Origin: Rhizobium jaguaris
Lineage (GTDB): Bacteria; Pseudomonadota; Alphaproteobacteria; Rhizobiales; Rhizobiaceae
Assembly: GCF_003627755.1 (NCBI RefSeq)
Contig: NZ_CP032694.1
Location: forward strand, 611,501-675,500
Reading direction: 5' to 3'
Length of the DNA stretch: 64,000 bases
A program made the position numbers and the translations under genes. The first letter of the stretch is position 1, and each line of letters starts with the position of its first letter. Positions 56,840 to 64,000 of this stretch are shown in pieces. The notes beneath the pieces are model-generated. The model did no database searches, was not told the origin of the DNA, and worked only from the letters and a program-made list of their open reading frames with translations.

Positions 56840-57712
56840 ATGCGCGAAGATGTTGATCTGGTAGGCATGGCGCTTTTCGTCCGCATCGTCGAGGAGGGCT
56901 CATTGAGTGCGGCGGGGCGAGCACTTGGGCTGCCGAAGGCAACTGTCAGCCGCCGTTTGGCACTGTTGGAGGCATCGATCGGCGCGCCGCTGCTGGCGCG
57001 CTCGACCCGGGCTCTCAGCTTGACCGATACCGGCCGCCGCTTCTTCGAGCGCGTACAGCCGATCGTGCGCGACGCTGAAGTGGCCCGGTCCGAGATCAGG
57101 GTTGCCAACCGTGAACCTTCGGGTCTGCTGCGGATCAGCGCGCCCGTCGCTCTTGGCCAGGGGGTTATCGCGCCGAAATTGATCGAATTCCTCGAGCGTT
57201 ATCCGCGGGTCCAGGCCGATCTCCATTTCAGCGATGAGCGCGTCAATCTGATTGCCGAGGGTTTCGATCTTGCCATCCGCATCGGCGAGTTGGCCGATAG
57301 CGATCTGATAGGGCGGCGGCTGGCGGATATCTCCATCGTGCCCGTTGCCGCTCCATCTTATCTGGCTGCGCGTGGTGAACCGCAGACAGTGCGTGACCTG
57401 AAACAGCATGTGGCCGTCCTGACCCAGAAAACTGGCGATCACTGGACTATCGGCGGCGTAACGATACGCATGTCCTGGCGTATCAGCACCGGCAGCATGA
57501 TGGTGACGCGCGATGCGGCCCGGGGCGGGCTCGGCATCGCGCAGCTACCGCTTTTCCTTGTTGTCGAGGATACTGAGGCGGGGCGGCTCGTGCGCGTGCT
57601 GCCGGATCACGATCTGCCGAAATCCGCCCTCACGGCGCTTTATCCGCGCTCCATCGTGCCGTCGCCGGCGCTCAGGACATTACTCGATACCCTGCCGGAA
57701 TGGTGTGGATGA
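56840..57712 (+). CDS. LysR-family transcriptional regulator
   Basis: A 290-residue LTTR. HTH: ALFVRIVEEGSLSAAGRALG and LPKATVSRRLALLEASIGAPL, followed by an effector domain (NLIAEGFDLAIRIGEL) typical of the CrgA/YafC group. The ATG at 56840 gives the normal N-terminus; the frame extends upstream into the divergent epimerase gene and that part is rejected. Likely regulates the epimerase and SDR genes. Confidence 0.88.
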   Translation: MREDVDLVGMALFVRIVEEGSLSAAGRALGLPKATVSRRLALLEASIGAPLLARSTRALSLTDTGRRFFERVQPIVRDAEVARSEIRVANREPSGLLRISAPVALGQGVIAPKLIEFLERYPRVQADLHFSDERVNLIAEGFDLAIRIGELADSDLIGRRLADISIVPVAAPSYLAARGEPQTVRDLKQHVAVLTQKTGDHWTIGGVTIRMSWRISTGSMMVTRDAARGGLGIAQLPLFLVVEDTEAGRLVRVLPDHDLPKSALTALYPRSIVPSPALRTLLDTLPEWCG

Positions 57713-57760
57713 TGATCCGCCGATCCGTGGTGCAACATACGTGAAGTTGCGTCGGCAACC

Positions 57761-57776
57761 TATGGTATAGACCATA
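57761..57776. promoter_or_regulatory. GntR/HutC (PhnF-type) operator upstream of the hydrolase operon
   Basis: TATGGT-ATAG-ACCATA is a 6+4+6 palindrome. Its core GGTATAGACC fits the HutC-subfamily consensus yGTMTAKACy, and TGGTATAGACCA is, as I recall, the PhnF site class. It lies 98 bases before the hydrolase ATG. No GntR gene is in the window. Confidence 0.65.
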
Positions 57777-57873
57777 CCTCTTCGATACAGGTCCGTCACG
57801 GAAGTTTGAAAATAGGTTCATGCGCCTGAAATGATCGCACCGCACACAGCCTCCCTGAAACGCGAGGCTGCTC

Positions 57874-59418
57874 ATGAACCGCAAGAATGTACTTCTCATC
57901 GTCGTCGACCAGTGGCGGGCCGATTTCATACCGCATCTTCTGCGCGCCGAGGGGCATGAGGCGTTTCTGAAGACGCCGAACCTGGATCGGCTTTGCCGCG
58001 AAGGTGTTACCTTCCGCAATCACGTGACGACCTGCGTTCCCTGTGGGCCCGCCCGCGCCAGCCTGTTGACCGGCCTCTATCTGATGAACCATCGTGCCGT
58101 GCAAAACACGGTGCCGCTCGACAGCAGGCATTTCAATCTTGCCAAGGCCCTGCGCAGCATCGGCTATGATCCGGCGCTGGTGGGCTATACCACGACGGTG
58201 CCGGACCCGCGTACGACCTCCATCAACGATCCGCGCTTTCTCGCACTCGGCGACATGATGGATGGCTTCCATTCGGTGGGCGCCTTCGAGCCGAACATGG
58301 AGGGCTATTTCGGCTGGGTCGCGCAGCAGGGCTTCGATCTGCCGGAAAATAGGCCCGACATTTGGCTGCCGGAAGGTGAGGGCGCGGTGAAGGGCGCGAC
58401 CGACCGTCCCTCGCGTATTCCGCATGAATATTCCGATTCTACTTATTTCACCGAGCGGGCGCTGACTTATCTGAAGGGCCGCGCCGGCAAGCCGTTCTTC
58501 CTGCATCTCGGCTATTATCGTCCGCATCCGCCTTTTGTCGCCTCCGCGCCCTATCATGAGATGTATCGTCCGGAAGATATGCCGGCGCCGGTGCGCGCAG
58601 CCAATCCGGAAGCGGAAAGTGCCCAGCATCCCCTGATGAAATTCTATATCGACAGCATCCGCCGCGGCTCCTTCTTCCAGGGAGCGGAAGGCTCGGGCGC
58701 GACGCTGGACGAGGCGGACATCCGCCAGATGCGTGCCACCTATTGCGGCCTGATCAGCGAGATCGACGATTGTCTTGGTCAAGTCTTCGCCTATCTCGAT
58801 CAAACCGGCCAGTGGGACGACACGCTGATCATCTTCACCAGCGACCACGGCGAGCAGCTCGGCGATCACCATCTGCTCGGCAAGATCGGCTATAACGACG
58901 AAAGCTTCCGCATTCCGCTGGTCATCAAGGATGCCGGCCCAAACGCGCGTCCCGGCGCGATCGAGACCGCCTTTACCGAAAGCATCGACGTCATGCCGAC
59001 CATTCTCGACTGGCTCGGCGGCGACATTCCGCGTGCTTGCGACGGCGAAACGCTTCTGCCCTTCCTCGCCGGCAAGCGGCCGGGCAATTGGCGCACTGAA
59101 CTGCATTACGAATATGACTTCCGTGACGTGTTCTATTCCGAGCCGCAGCCGGTTCTGGGGCTGGATCAGAACGAGAGTAGCCTCTGCGTCGTTCAGGACG
59201 AGCGCTACAAATACGTCCATTTCGCCACCCTGCCGCCGCTGTTCTTCGACCTCGAGCGCGATCCCAACGAATTCGTCAATCTCGCCGACGATCCCGCTTA
59301 TGCGAGGCTCGTCCGCGACTATGCGCAGAAAGCCCTATCCTGGCGGCTGAAACATGCCGACCGGACGCTGACCCATTATCGCTCCGGTCCCAACGGCCTG
59401 ACCGAACGCGACCGATAA
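57874..59418 (+). CDS. pehA: Phosphonate monoester hydrolase / phosphodiesterase (arylsulfatase superfamily)
   Basis: A 514-residue alkaline-phosphatase-superfamily enzyme. TCVPCGPARASLLTG places Cys57 in the CxPxR-type motif that a formylglycine-generating enzyme converts to the nucleophile. Metal ligands sit in VVDQWRAD and FTSDHGEQLGDHH. The N-terminal and mid sequence closely match the R. leguminosarum phosphonate monoester hydrolase as I remember it. It hydrolyses phosphonate monoesters and phosphodiesters. No signal peptide, so it is cytoplasmic. The ABC transporter genes that follow likely import the substrate. Confidence 0.92.
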   Translation: MNRKNVLLIVVDQWRADFIPHLLRAEGHEAFLKTPNLDRLCREGVTFRNHVTTCVPCGPARASLLTGLYLMNHRAVQNTVPLDSRHFNLAKALRSIGYDPALVGYTTTVPDPRTTSINDPRFLALGDMMDGFHSVGAFEPNMEGYFGWVAQQGFDLPENRPDIWLPEGEGAVKGATDRPSRIPHEYSDSTYFTERALTYLKGRAGKPFFLHLGYYRPHPPFVASAPYHEMYRPEDMPAPVRAANPEAESAQHPLMKFYIDSIRRGSFFQGAEGSGATLDEADIRQMRATYCGLISEIDDCLGQVFAYLDQTGQWDDTLIIFTSDHGEQLGDHHLLGKIGYNDESFRIPLVIKDAGPNARPGAIETAFTESIDVMPTILDWLGGDIPRACDGETLLPFLAGKRPGNWRTELHYEYDFRDVFYSEPQPVLGLDQNESSLCVVQDERYKYVHFATLPPLFFDLERDPNEFVNLADDPAYARLVRDYAQKALSWRLKHADRTLTHYRSGPNGLTERDR

Positions 59419-59467
59419 CGATAGCCGAACCCCCAATAGTCGAACTAGAACTCAAGGAGGTATTTTC

Positions 59468-61102
59468 ATGGTCAATATTACCCGTCGCAGCGCGCTCGGC
59501 ATGGCGACCGCCGCCGCTGGCTCGCTGATCCTGCCGCGCTTCTCGATCGCCCAGGCCGATAACCGCCCGTCGATCACCATCGCCGTGCAGAAAATTTCCA
59601 ACACCAATACGCTGGATCCGCTGCGCGAACAGTCTAACGTCGGCCAGCGCATCTTCAACTCGTCGCTCTGGGAAGGCCTGATCGGCCTCAACTGGCTGAA
59701 CGGCCTGGTCCCCCGTCCGGAACTCGCCACAGAATGGCGCCGCATCGATGACAAGACCGTCGAACTCAAGCTGCGCCAGGGCGTCAAGTTCCACAACGGT
59801 GCCGAGCTGACCGCCGAAGATGTCGCCTTCTCCTTCAGCAAGGAACGCATGTTCGCCGAGACGCAGCCGAGCGCCGGCAAGACGATCTACATCAACGAAA
59901 CCAACCCGATCCGCAACCAGGGCAAGGACCTGCCGCCGGAAGTGCCCGCGACTGCGCGCCGCTACTGGCCGGCACTGCAGGGCATCGAGATCGTCGACAA
60001 ATACACGGTTCGTTTCGTCAACGGCACGCCCGATGTCACCATGGAAGGCCGCATCTCGACCGTTGCCAGCGCCATTGCCAGCCGCCGTGGCTGGGAAGAC
60101 GCCAAGAGCTACCTCGATTGGGCCCGCGCGCCGATCACCACCGGCCCCTATCGCGTCGCCGACTTCAAGCCGGACACCTATCTGGTCTACGAAGCCCATG
60201 ATGATTACTGGGGCGGCCGGCCGCCGTTGAAGCAGATCCGCTTCGTCGAAGTTCCGGAAGTTGCCTCGCGCGTCAATGGCCTGCTGTCGGGTGAATACCA
60301 GTTTGCCTGCGACATCCCCCCGGATCAGATCTCCGGCATCGAGAAAAACGCCGCTTTCGAAGTTCAGGGTGGCACGATCCCCAACCATCGCGAGACCGTA
60401 TTCGACAAGAACCATCCGCAGCTTGCCAATCCGCTGGTGCGCCGCGCCTTCACCCACGCTATCGACCGCCAGGCGATCGTCGATTCACTCTGGGCCGGCC
60501 GCACGGTCGTTCCGGCCGGCCTGCAGTGGGATTTCTATGGCGACATGTTCGTCAAGGGCTGGGCGGTTCCTGAATATAACCCGGACATGGCACGCCAGCT
60601 TCTGAAGGAAGCCAACTACAAGGGCGACGCCATTCCCTATCGCCTGCTCGACAACTACTACACCAATCAGACGCCGACGGCGCAGATCCTGGTGGAGATG
60701 TGGAACCAGGTGGGCCTGAACGTTGAGATCGCCATGAAGGAAAACTGGCAGGCGATCCTCGAAAAGACCCCGACGCGCGCCGTGCGCGACTGGTCGAGCA
60801 CGGCTAGCTTCAACGATCCGGTCTCCTCCATCATTGCCAACCATGGCCCGAACGGCCAGCAGCAGCAGGTCGGCGAGTGGACCAACGCCGAGATGAACAC
60901 GCTCTCGACCTTCCTAGAAACCAGCACCGATCGCGCCAAGCGCCACGATGCGTTTGCCCGCATGCTGCAGATCTGCGAACGCGAAGACCCCGCTTACACG
61001 GTCCTGCACCAGAACGCCGTGTTTACGGCAAAGCCGAAGTCGCTGAAGTGGAAGGCAGCATCTGCCTTTGCGATGGACTTCCGTCAGGGCAACTGGGCCT
61101 AA
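59468..61102 (+). CDS. ABC transporter substrate-binding protein, family 5 (Tat-type signal)
   Basis: A 544-residue periplasmic solute-binding protein of the DppA/OppA type. The N-terminus has a twin-arginine signal (ITRRSALGMATAAAGSLILP, cleavage near AQA). SBP_bac_5 landmarks include KLRQGVKFHNGAELTAEDVAFS and VRRAFTHAIDRQAIV. It lies 49 bases after pehA with AAGGAGG before its ATG, so it is in the same operon. A strong terminator follows it. The ligand may be a phosphodiester or peptide-like compound (inference from context). Confidence 0.93.
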   Translation: MVNITRRSALGMATAAAGSLILPRFSIAQADNRPSITIAVQKISNTNTLDPLREQSNVGQRIFNSSLWEGLIGLNWLNGLVPRPELATEWRRIDDKTVELKLRQGVKFHNGAELTAEDVAFSFSKERMFAETQPSAGKTIYINETNPIRNQGKDLPPEVPATARRYWPALQGIEIVDKYTVRFVNGTPDVTMEGRISTVASAIASRRGWEDAKSYLDWARAPITTGPYRVADFKPDTYLVYEAHDDYWGGRPPLKQIRFVEVPEVASRVNGLLSGEYQFACDIPPDQISGIEKNAAFEVQGGTIPNHRETVFDKNHPQLANPLVRRAFTHAIDRQAIVDSLWAGRTVVPAGLQWDFYGDMFVKGWAVPEYNPDMARQLLKEANYKGDAIPYRLLDNYYTNQTPTAQILVEMWNQVGLNVEIAMKENWQAILEKTPTRAVRDWSSTASFNDPVSSIIANHGPNGQQQQVGEWTNAEMNTLSTFLETSTDRAKRHDAFARMLQICEREDPAYTVLHQNAVFTAKPKSLKWKAASAFAMDFRQGNWA

Positions 61103-61111
61103 AAAACCGAC

Positions 61112-61142
61112 GAGCCGGAGGTCATGCCTCCGGCTCTTTTTT
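61112..61142 (+). terminator. Intrinsic terminator inside the transporter operon
   Basis: GAGCCGGAGG - TCATG - CCTCCGGCTC, a perfect 10-bp stem, followed by TTTTTT. It stands 10 bases after the binding-protein stop and 28 bases before the next gene start. Partial termination here would give more binding protein than ATPase or permease. Confidence 0.9.
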
Positions 61143-61169
61143 CGTTCACGCGGACGAAGGAGGGCGATG

Positions 61170-62177
61170 ATGCCCCTGGTGGAAGTTTCCAATCTGACGG
61201 TCGCATTCAGCGGCACACAGGTCTTGCACGGCATCGATCTGACGATCGAAAAAGGCGAGGCTGTCGGGCTCGTCGGCGAATCCGGTTGCGGCAAATCGGT
61301 GACCTGGCTGGCGGCGCTCGGCCTTCTGCCGGGCAAGGCGACGGTCGGCGGCAGCGTCCGCCTCGGCGATCAGCAACTGGTCGGCGCGTCGCGCACCGCG
61401 CTCGAAAACGTACGCGGCAGCCGCATTGCGATGATCTTTCAGGACCCGTCCAGTTCGCTCAACCCCGTCATTCGCGCTGGCCGGCAGATCGCTGAAGCGG
61501 TGGAGCTGCATCGCGGGCTTACCGGCAAGGCGGCGAGCTTCGAAGCGATCCGGCTGATGGAGTTGGTAGGCATTCCGGATGCTGTCAGACGTTTCGACAA
61601 TTTTCCGCATGAGTTTTCCGGCGGCCAGAACCAGCGCCTGATGATCGCCATGGCACTATCGGGCAATCCCGATCTGCTGGTCGCCGACGAGCCGACGACC
61701 GCGCTCGACGCCACCATTCAGGCTCAGATCCTCGACCTGCTGATCTCCATCCGCGCCGAGACCGGCATGGCCATCGTCTTCATCAGCCATGATCTCGGTG
61801 CCGTCTCGCAGGTCTGCGAACGCGTCTGCGTCATGTATGCCGGCCGCGTGGTCGAAAAGTGTTCGACGGAAACTCTGTTCCGCCAGCCGCGCCACCCCTA
61901 TACGCGCGGCCTGTTCGATGCCATTCCGCGCCTCGATGGCGGCCGTGAGCGTATGGTGCCGATTCCCGGTACGGTGCCGCAGCCCGGCCGCTTGCCCGGC
62001 GGCTGCGCCTTTGCGCCCCGCTGCGGCCACACCTCCGAGCTCTGTCACAACAGCCTCCCGCAGCTGGTGAGCCTCGGCGACGACCGCGCGGCCGCCTGCT
62101 TCCATCCGATTGGCGACAGCACAATCGTGCCGGCCCCTCACACGGTACAGACCAAGCAGGGAGTGACAGTGTCGTGA
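61170..62177 (+). CDS. Oligopeptide-type ABC transporter ATP-binding protein (DppD/OppD-like)
   Basis: A 335-residue ATPase. Walker A GESGCGKS, Q-loop FQDPSSSLNP, signature FSGGQNQRLMIAMAL, Walker B LLVADEPTTALD and the C-terminal oligo-HPY domain (RHPYTRGLFDAIP, GCAFAPRCGHTSELC) are all present. Two ATGs lie at 61167 and 61170; AAGGAGGG at 61157-61164 is better spaced for the second. Its stop overlaps the next gene (GTGA). Confidence 0.94.
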   Translation: MPLVEVSNLTVAFSGTQVLHGIDLTIEKGEAVGLVGESGCGKSVTWLAALGLLPGKATVGGSVRLGDQQLVGASRTALENVRGSRIAMIFQDPSSSLNPVIRAGRQIAEAVELHRGLTGKAASFEAIRLMELVGIPDAVRRFDNFPHEFSGGQNQRLMIAMALSGNPDLLVADEPTTALDATIQAQILDLLISIRAETGMAIVFISHDLGAVSQVCERVCVMYAGRVVEKCSTETLFRQPRHPYTRGLFDAIPRLDGGRERMVPIPGTVPQPGRLPGGCAFAPRCGHTSELCHNSLPQLVSLGDDRAAACFHPIGDSTIVPAPHTVQTKQGVTVS

Positions 62178-63199
62178 ACACGGATCCCATGATCGAGGCG
62201 AGCGACCTCACCAAAACCTATTTTTCCCGCCGCGGACTGCTGGGCCGGCCCACAGCCGTGCATGCTGTCGACGGCATCTCGCTCACCGTTACGCAGGGGA
62301 CGACGCTCGGCATCGTCGGCGAATCCGGCTCAGGAAAATCCACCACGGGCCGGCTGCTGCTTGGGCTGGAAACACCGTCGGCGGGTCATGTTCGCTTCGA
62401 CGGGGAACCCATGCCGGCCTTGGAAACGGCAGCATGGCGCAAATACCGCGCGCGCATGCAGCTTGTCTTCCAGGACCCGCTCGCAGCCCTCGACCGCCGC
62501 TTGGCGATTGGTGCGCAGATCGGCGAGCCGCTGACGATCCACGATGTCGGTACGCAAGCCGAGCGTCGCGAACGCGTTACTACGCTGCTGCAGGCTGTCG
62601 GTCTGCGCCGCGACCAGGAGAACAGCTACCCGCACGAGCTTTCCGGCGGCCAACGACAGCGTGTCGTCATCGCCCGCGCCATCGCCAGCGATCCGCAATT
62701 GCTGGTCTGCGATGAGCCGGTTTCGGCGCTCGACGTCTCCATTCAGGCTCAGGTGGTCAATCTGCTGCGCGACCTGCAGGAGACGCGCGGCATCACCATG
62801 GTCTTCATCAGCCATGATCTGAAAGTGGTGCGCAACGTCTCCGACCGGGTCGCGGTGATGTATCTCGGCCGCATTGTCGAAGAGGCCTCTTCGAAAGAGA
62901 TTTTCCGCGCCCCGCTGCATCCCTATACCAAGGCGCTGGTGTCGAGCGTGCCAGTCCCGGGAACGGCGCTGAAGGATCGCATCGTGCTGCAGGGCGAGCC
63001 GCCGAATCCGGCCGCGCGTCCCGTCGGCTGCGCCTTCCATCCGCGTTGCGCCGTCGCCATCACCCGTTGCCGCACGGAAACCCCGGCGCTGCTGCCGGCA
63101 GCGGCAGGGCACTCGGCTGCATGCCATCTCGTTCACGGCGGCCAGCCCGTTACGGCTGTAGCGGAAACGATGCCCGAGCAAACGCCAGCGAGCCCGTGA
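62174..63199 (+). CDS. Oligopeptide-type ABC transporter ATP-binding protein (DppF/OppF-like)
   Basis: A 341-residue ATPase forming the partner of the preceding one. Walker A GESGSGKSTTGRLLLG, signature LSGGQRQRVVIARAI, Walker B LLVCDEPVSALDVS and the oligo-HPY tail (LHPYTKALVSSVP, GCAFHPRCAVAITRC) are clear. It starts at GTG in the GTGA overlap. The FSRRGLLGR insertion after the first strand is typical of DppF. Confidence 0.94.
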   Translation: MNTDPMIEASDLTKTYFSRRGLLGRPTAVHAVDGISLTVTQGTTLGIVGESGSGKSTTGRLLLGLETPSAGHVRFDGEPMPALETAAWRKYRARMQLVFQDPLAALDRRLAIGAQIGEPLTIHDVGTQAERRERVTTLLQAVGLRRDQENSYPHELSGGQRQRVVIARAIASDPQLLVCDEPVSALDVSIQAQVVNLLRDLQETRGITMVFISHDLKVVRNVSDRVAVMYLGRIVEEASSKEIFRAPLHPYTKALVSSVPVPGTALKDRIVLQGEPPNPAARPVGCAFHPRCAVAITRCRTETPALLPAAAGHSAACHLVHGGQPVTAVAETMPEQTPASP

Positions 63200-63203
63200 T
63201 CCC

Positions 63204-64000
63204 ATGTTTCGCTTCTTTCTCTTCAAGCTTCTCCGGGCGCTGATGACCATCATTCTGGTGGTGACCTTCGCCTTCATCGTGCTGCGCATGTCGGGCGATC
63301 CGGCGGTCATCATCCTGGGGCCGGACGCGCCGCCGCAGGCGATCGATGCTTTCCGCCACGCCTGGGGCCTCGATCAGCCGCTTTGGGATCAGTATCTGCG
63401 CTATTTCGGCGCCATCGCCCGCGGCGATCTCGGTGTGTCGATGCGTGACGGCCAGTCGGCGATCACGCTGGTCACCGAACGCATTCCGGCGACGTTGGAG
63501 CTCACGATCCCGGCGCTGATCCTTGAGCTCATCATCGGCATTTCCGCCGGGGTCTATGCGGCGCTGCATCGCGAAAGCCTGCTCGATCGTATGGTCATGG
63601 CCGGCGCCGTCGTCGGCTTCACCATGCCAAGCTTCGTTCTCGGCCTTGTGCTGGTGCTGATCTTCGCCGTCACGCTCGATTGGCTGCCGTCCGGTGGCCA
63701 GGATACGTGGATGCATGCCATCCTGCCGGTCATTACCATGAGCGTCGGCGGCATCGGCATCCTCGCCCGCTTCTCGCGCAGCGCCATGATCGAGATTCTC
63801 GGCCAGCCCTATATCCGTACCGCAAGCGCCAAAGGCATGCCCTGGCGGAAAGTCGTCTGGCGGCACGCGCTGCCGAATGCGGCGATCCCGATCGTCACCA
63901 TTGCCGGCTTCATGGTCGGTTCGCTGATCGCCGGCGCCGTCGTGGTGGAATCATTGTTCTCCTGGCCGGGCGTCGGACGCCTGCTGGTGGTCTCCGTTTC
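63204..64000 (+). CDS. ABC transporter permease, DppB/OppB type (3'-truncated by window end)
   Basis: The frame begins at ATG 63204, four bases after the ATPase stop, and is open to the window end (about 265 residues of ~310-330). It starts MFRFFLFKLLRALMTIIL and includes FIVLRMSGDPAVIILGPDAP, YLRYFGAIARGDLGVSMRDG and the permease EAA-loop region YIRTASAKGMPWRKVVWRHALPN (quoted in part). It should form the membrane channel with a DppC-like partner beyond the window. Confidence 0.93.
   Translation, partial: MFRFFLFKLLRALMTIILVVTFAFIVLRMSGDPAVIILGPDAPPQAIDAFRHAWGLDQPLWDQYLRYFGAIARGDLGVSMRDGQSAITLVTERIPATLELTIPALILELIIGISAGVYAALHRESLLDRMVMAGAVVGFTMPSFVLGLVLVLIFAVTLDWLPSGGQDTWMHAILPVITMSVGGIGILARFSRSAMIEILGQPYIRTASAKGMPWRKVVWRHALPNAAIPIVTIAGFMVGSLIAGAVVVESLFSWPGVGRLLVVSV

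Noticed and set aside
57796..59220. 474-codon open frame antisense to pehA
   Set aside because: Mirror of a well-supported hydrolase gene, with no ribosome binding site and non-protein-like composition.

Overview
This 64 kb window is high-GC alphaproteobacterial chromosome, almost certainly from Rhizobium or a close relative (Rhizobiaceae). The order olsA-miaB-phoH-ybeY-corC-lnt-phrR-metK-trmB matches the conserved rhizobial cluster I recall from Sinorhizobium meliloti. The arylsulfatase-like enzyme near the end is close to the Rhizobium leguminosarum phosphonate monoester hydrolase as I remember it, including Cys57. Short palindromic repeats typical of rhizobial intergenic DNA recur throughout. 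No plasmid replication, conjugation, phage or CRISPR genes are visible.

Region 1 (1-16 kb) is core housekeeping on the + strand: murJ (cut by the window start), a glyoxalase-fold protein, trpS, a universal stress protein, a NifU-type Fe-S carrier, tsaB-rimI, the Fur-family regulator Mur, the probable ornithine-lipid acyltransferase olsA, miaB, phoH-ybeY-corC-lnt, an XRE regulator of PhrR/PraR type, metK and trmB. Region 2 (16-24 kb) has a small heat-shock operon with a sigma-32-like promoter and a ROSE-like RNA thermometer, a nucleoside hydrolase, a chemoreceptor, ribokinase, rmuC and def. Region 3 (23.7-32 kb) has a FitAB/VapBC toxin-antitoxin pair lying between def and fmt, then truA, arsC, a membrane protein, dapE, dapD, a LOG-family protein, a secreted four-EF-hand protein and a pyrimidine nucleotidase.

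Region 4 (32-44 kb) carries argB, engB, yidC, rnpA and rpmH on the - strand, but the string is interrupted twice. Between argB and engB lies an ECF sigma/anti-sigma/fasciclin module. Between engB and yidC lie a small secreted protein and a dehydrogenase/LysR pair. engB itself shows an apparent one-base frameshift near its N-terminus. Region 5 (44.5-48.5 kb) has a second chemoreceptor, an orphan histidine kinase and tRNA-Arg(ACG).

The strongest candidate for something undescribed follows directly. An approximately 2.46 kb two-gene element is flanked by the tRNA-Arg 3' end and an imperfect copy of it. It encodes a small membrane protein translationally coupled (GTGA) to a 549-residue protein of unknown family with an HExxH-x18-E motif. 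Region 6 (51-57.7 kb) is accessory metabolism: a GNAT protein, a methyltransferase, a PsiF-repeat protein, a cupin/JmjC-like protein, an SDR, an epimerase and a LysR regulator.

Region 7 (57.7-64 kb) is a phosphonate monoester hydrolase gene followed by a peptide/opine-family ABC transporter. It begins downstream of a palindrome that matches the operator class of HutC/PhnF-type GntR regulators, and it runs off the window end inside the first permease gene.
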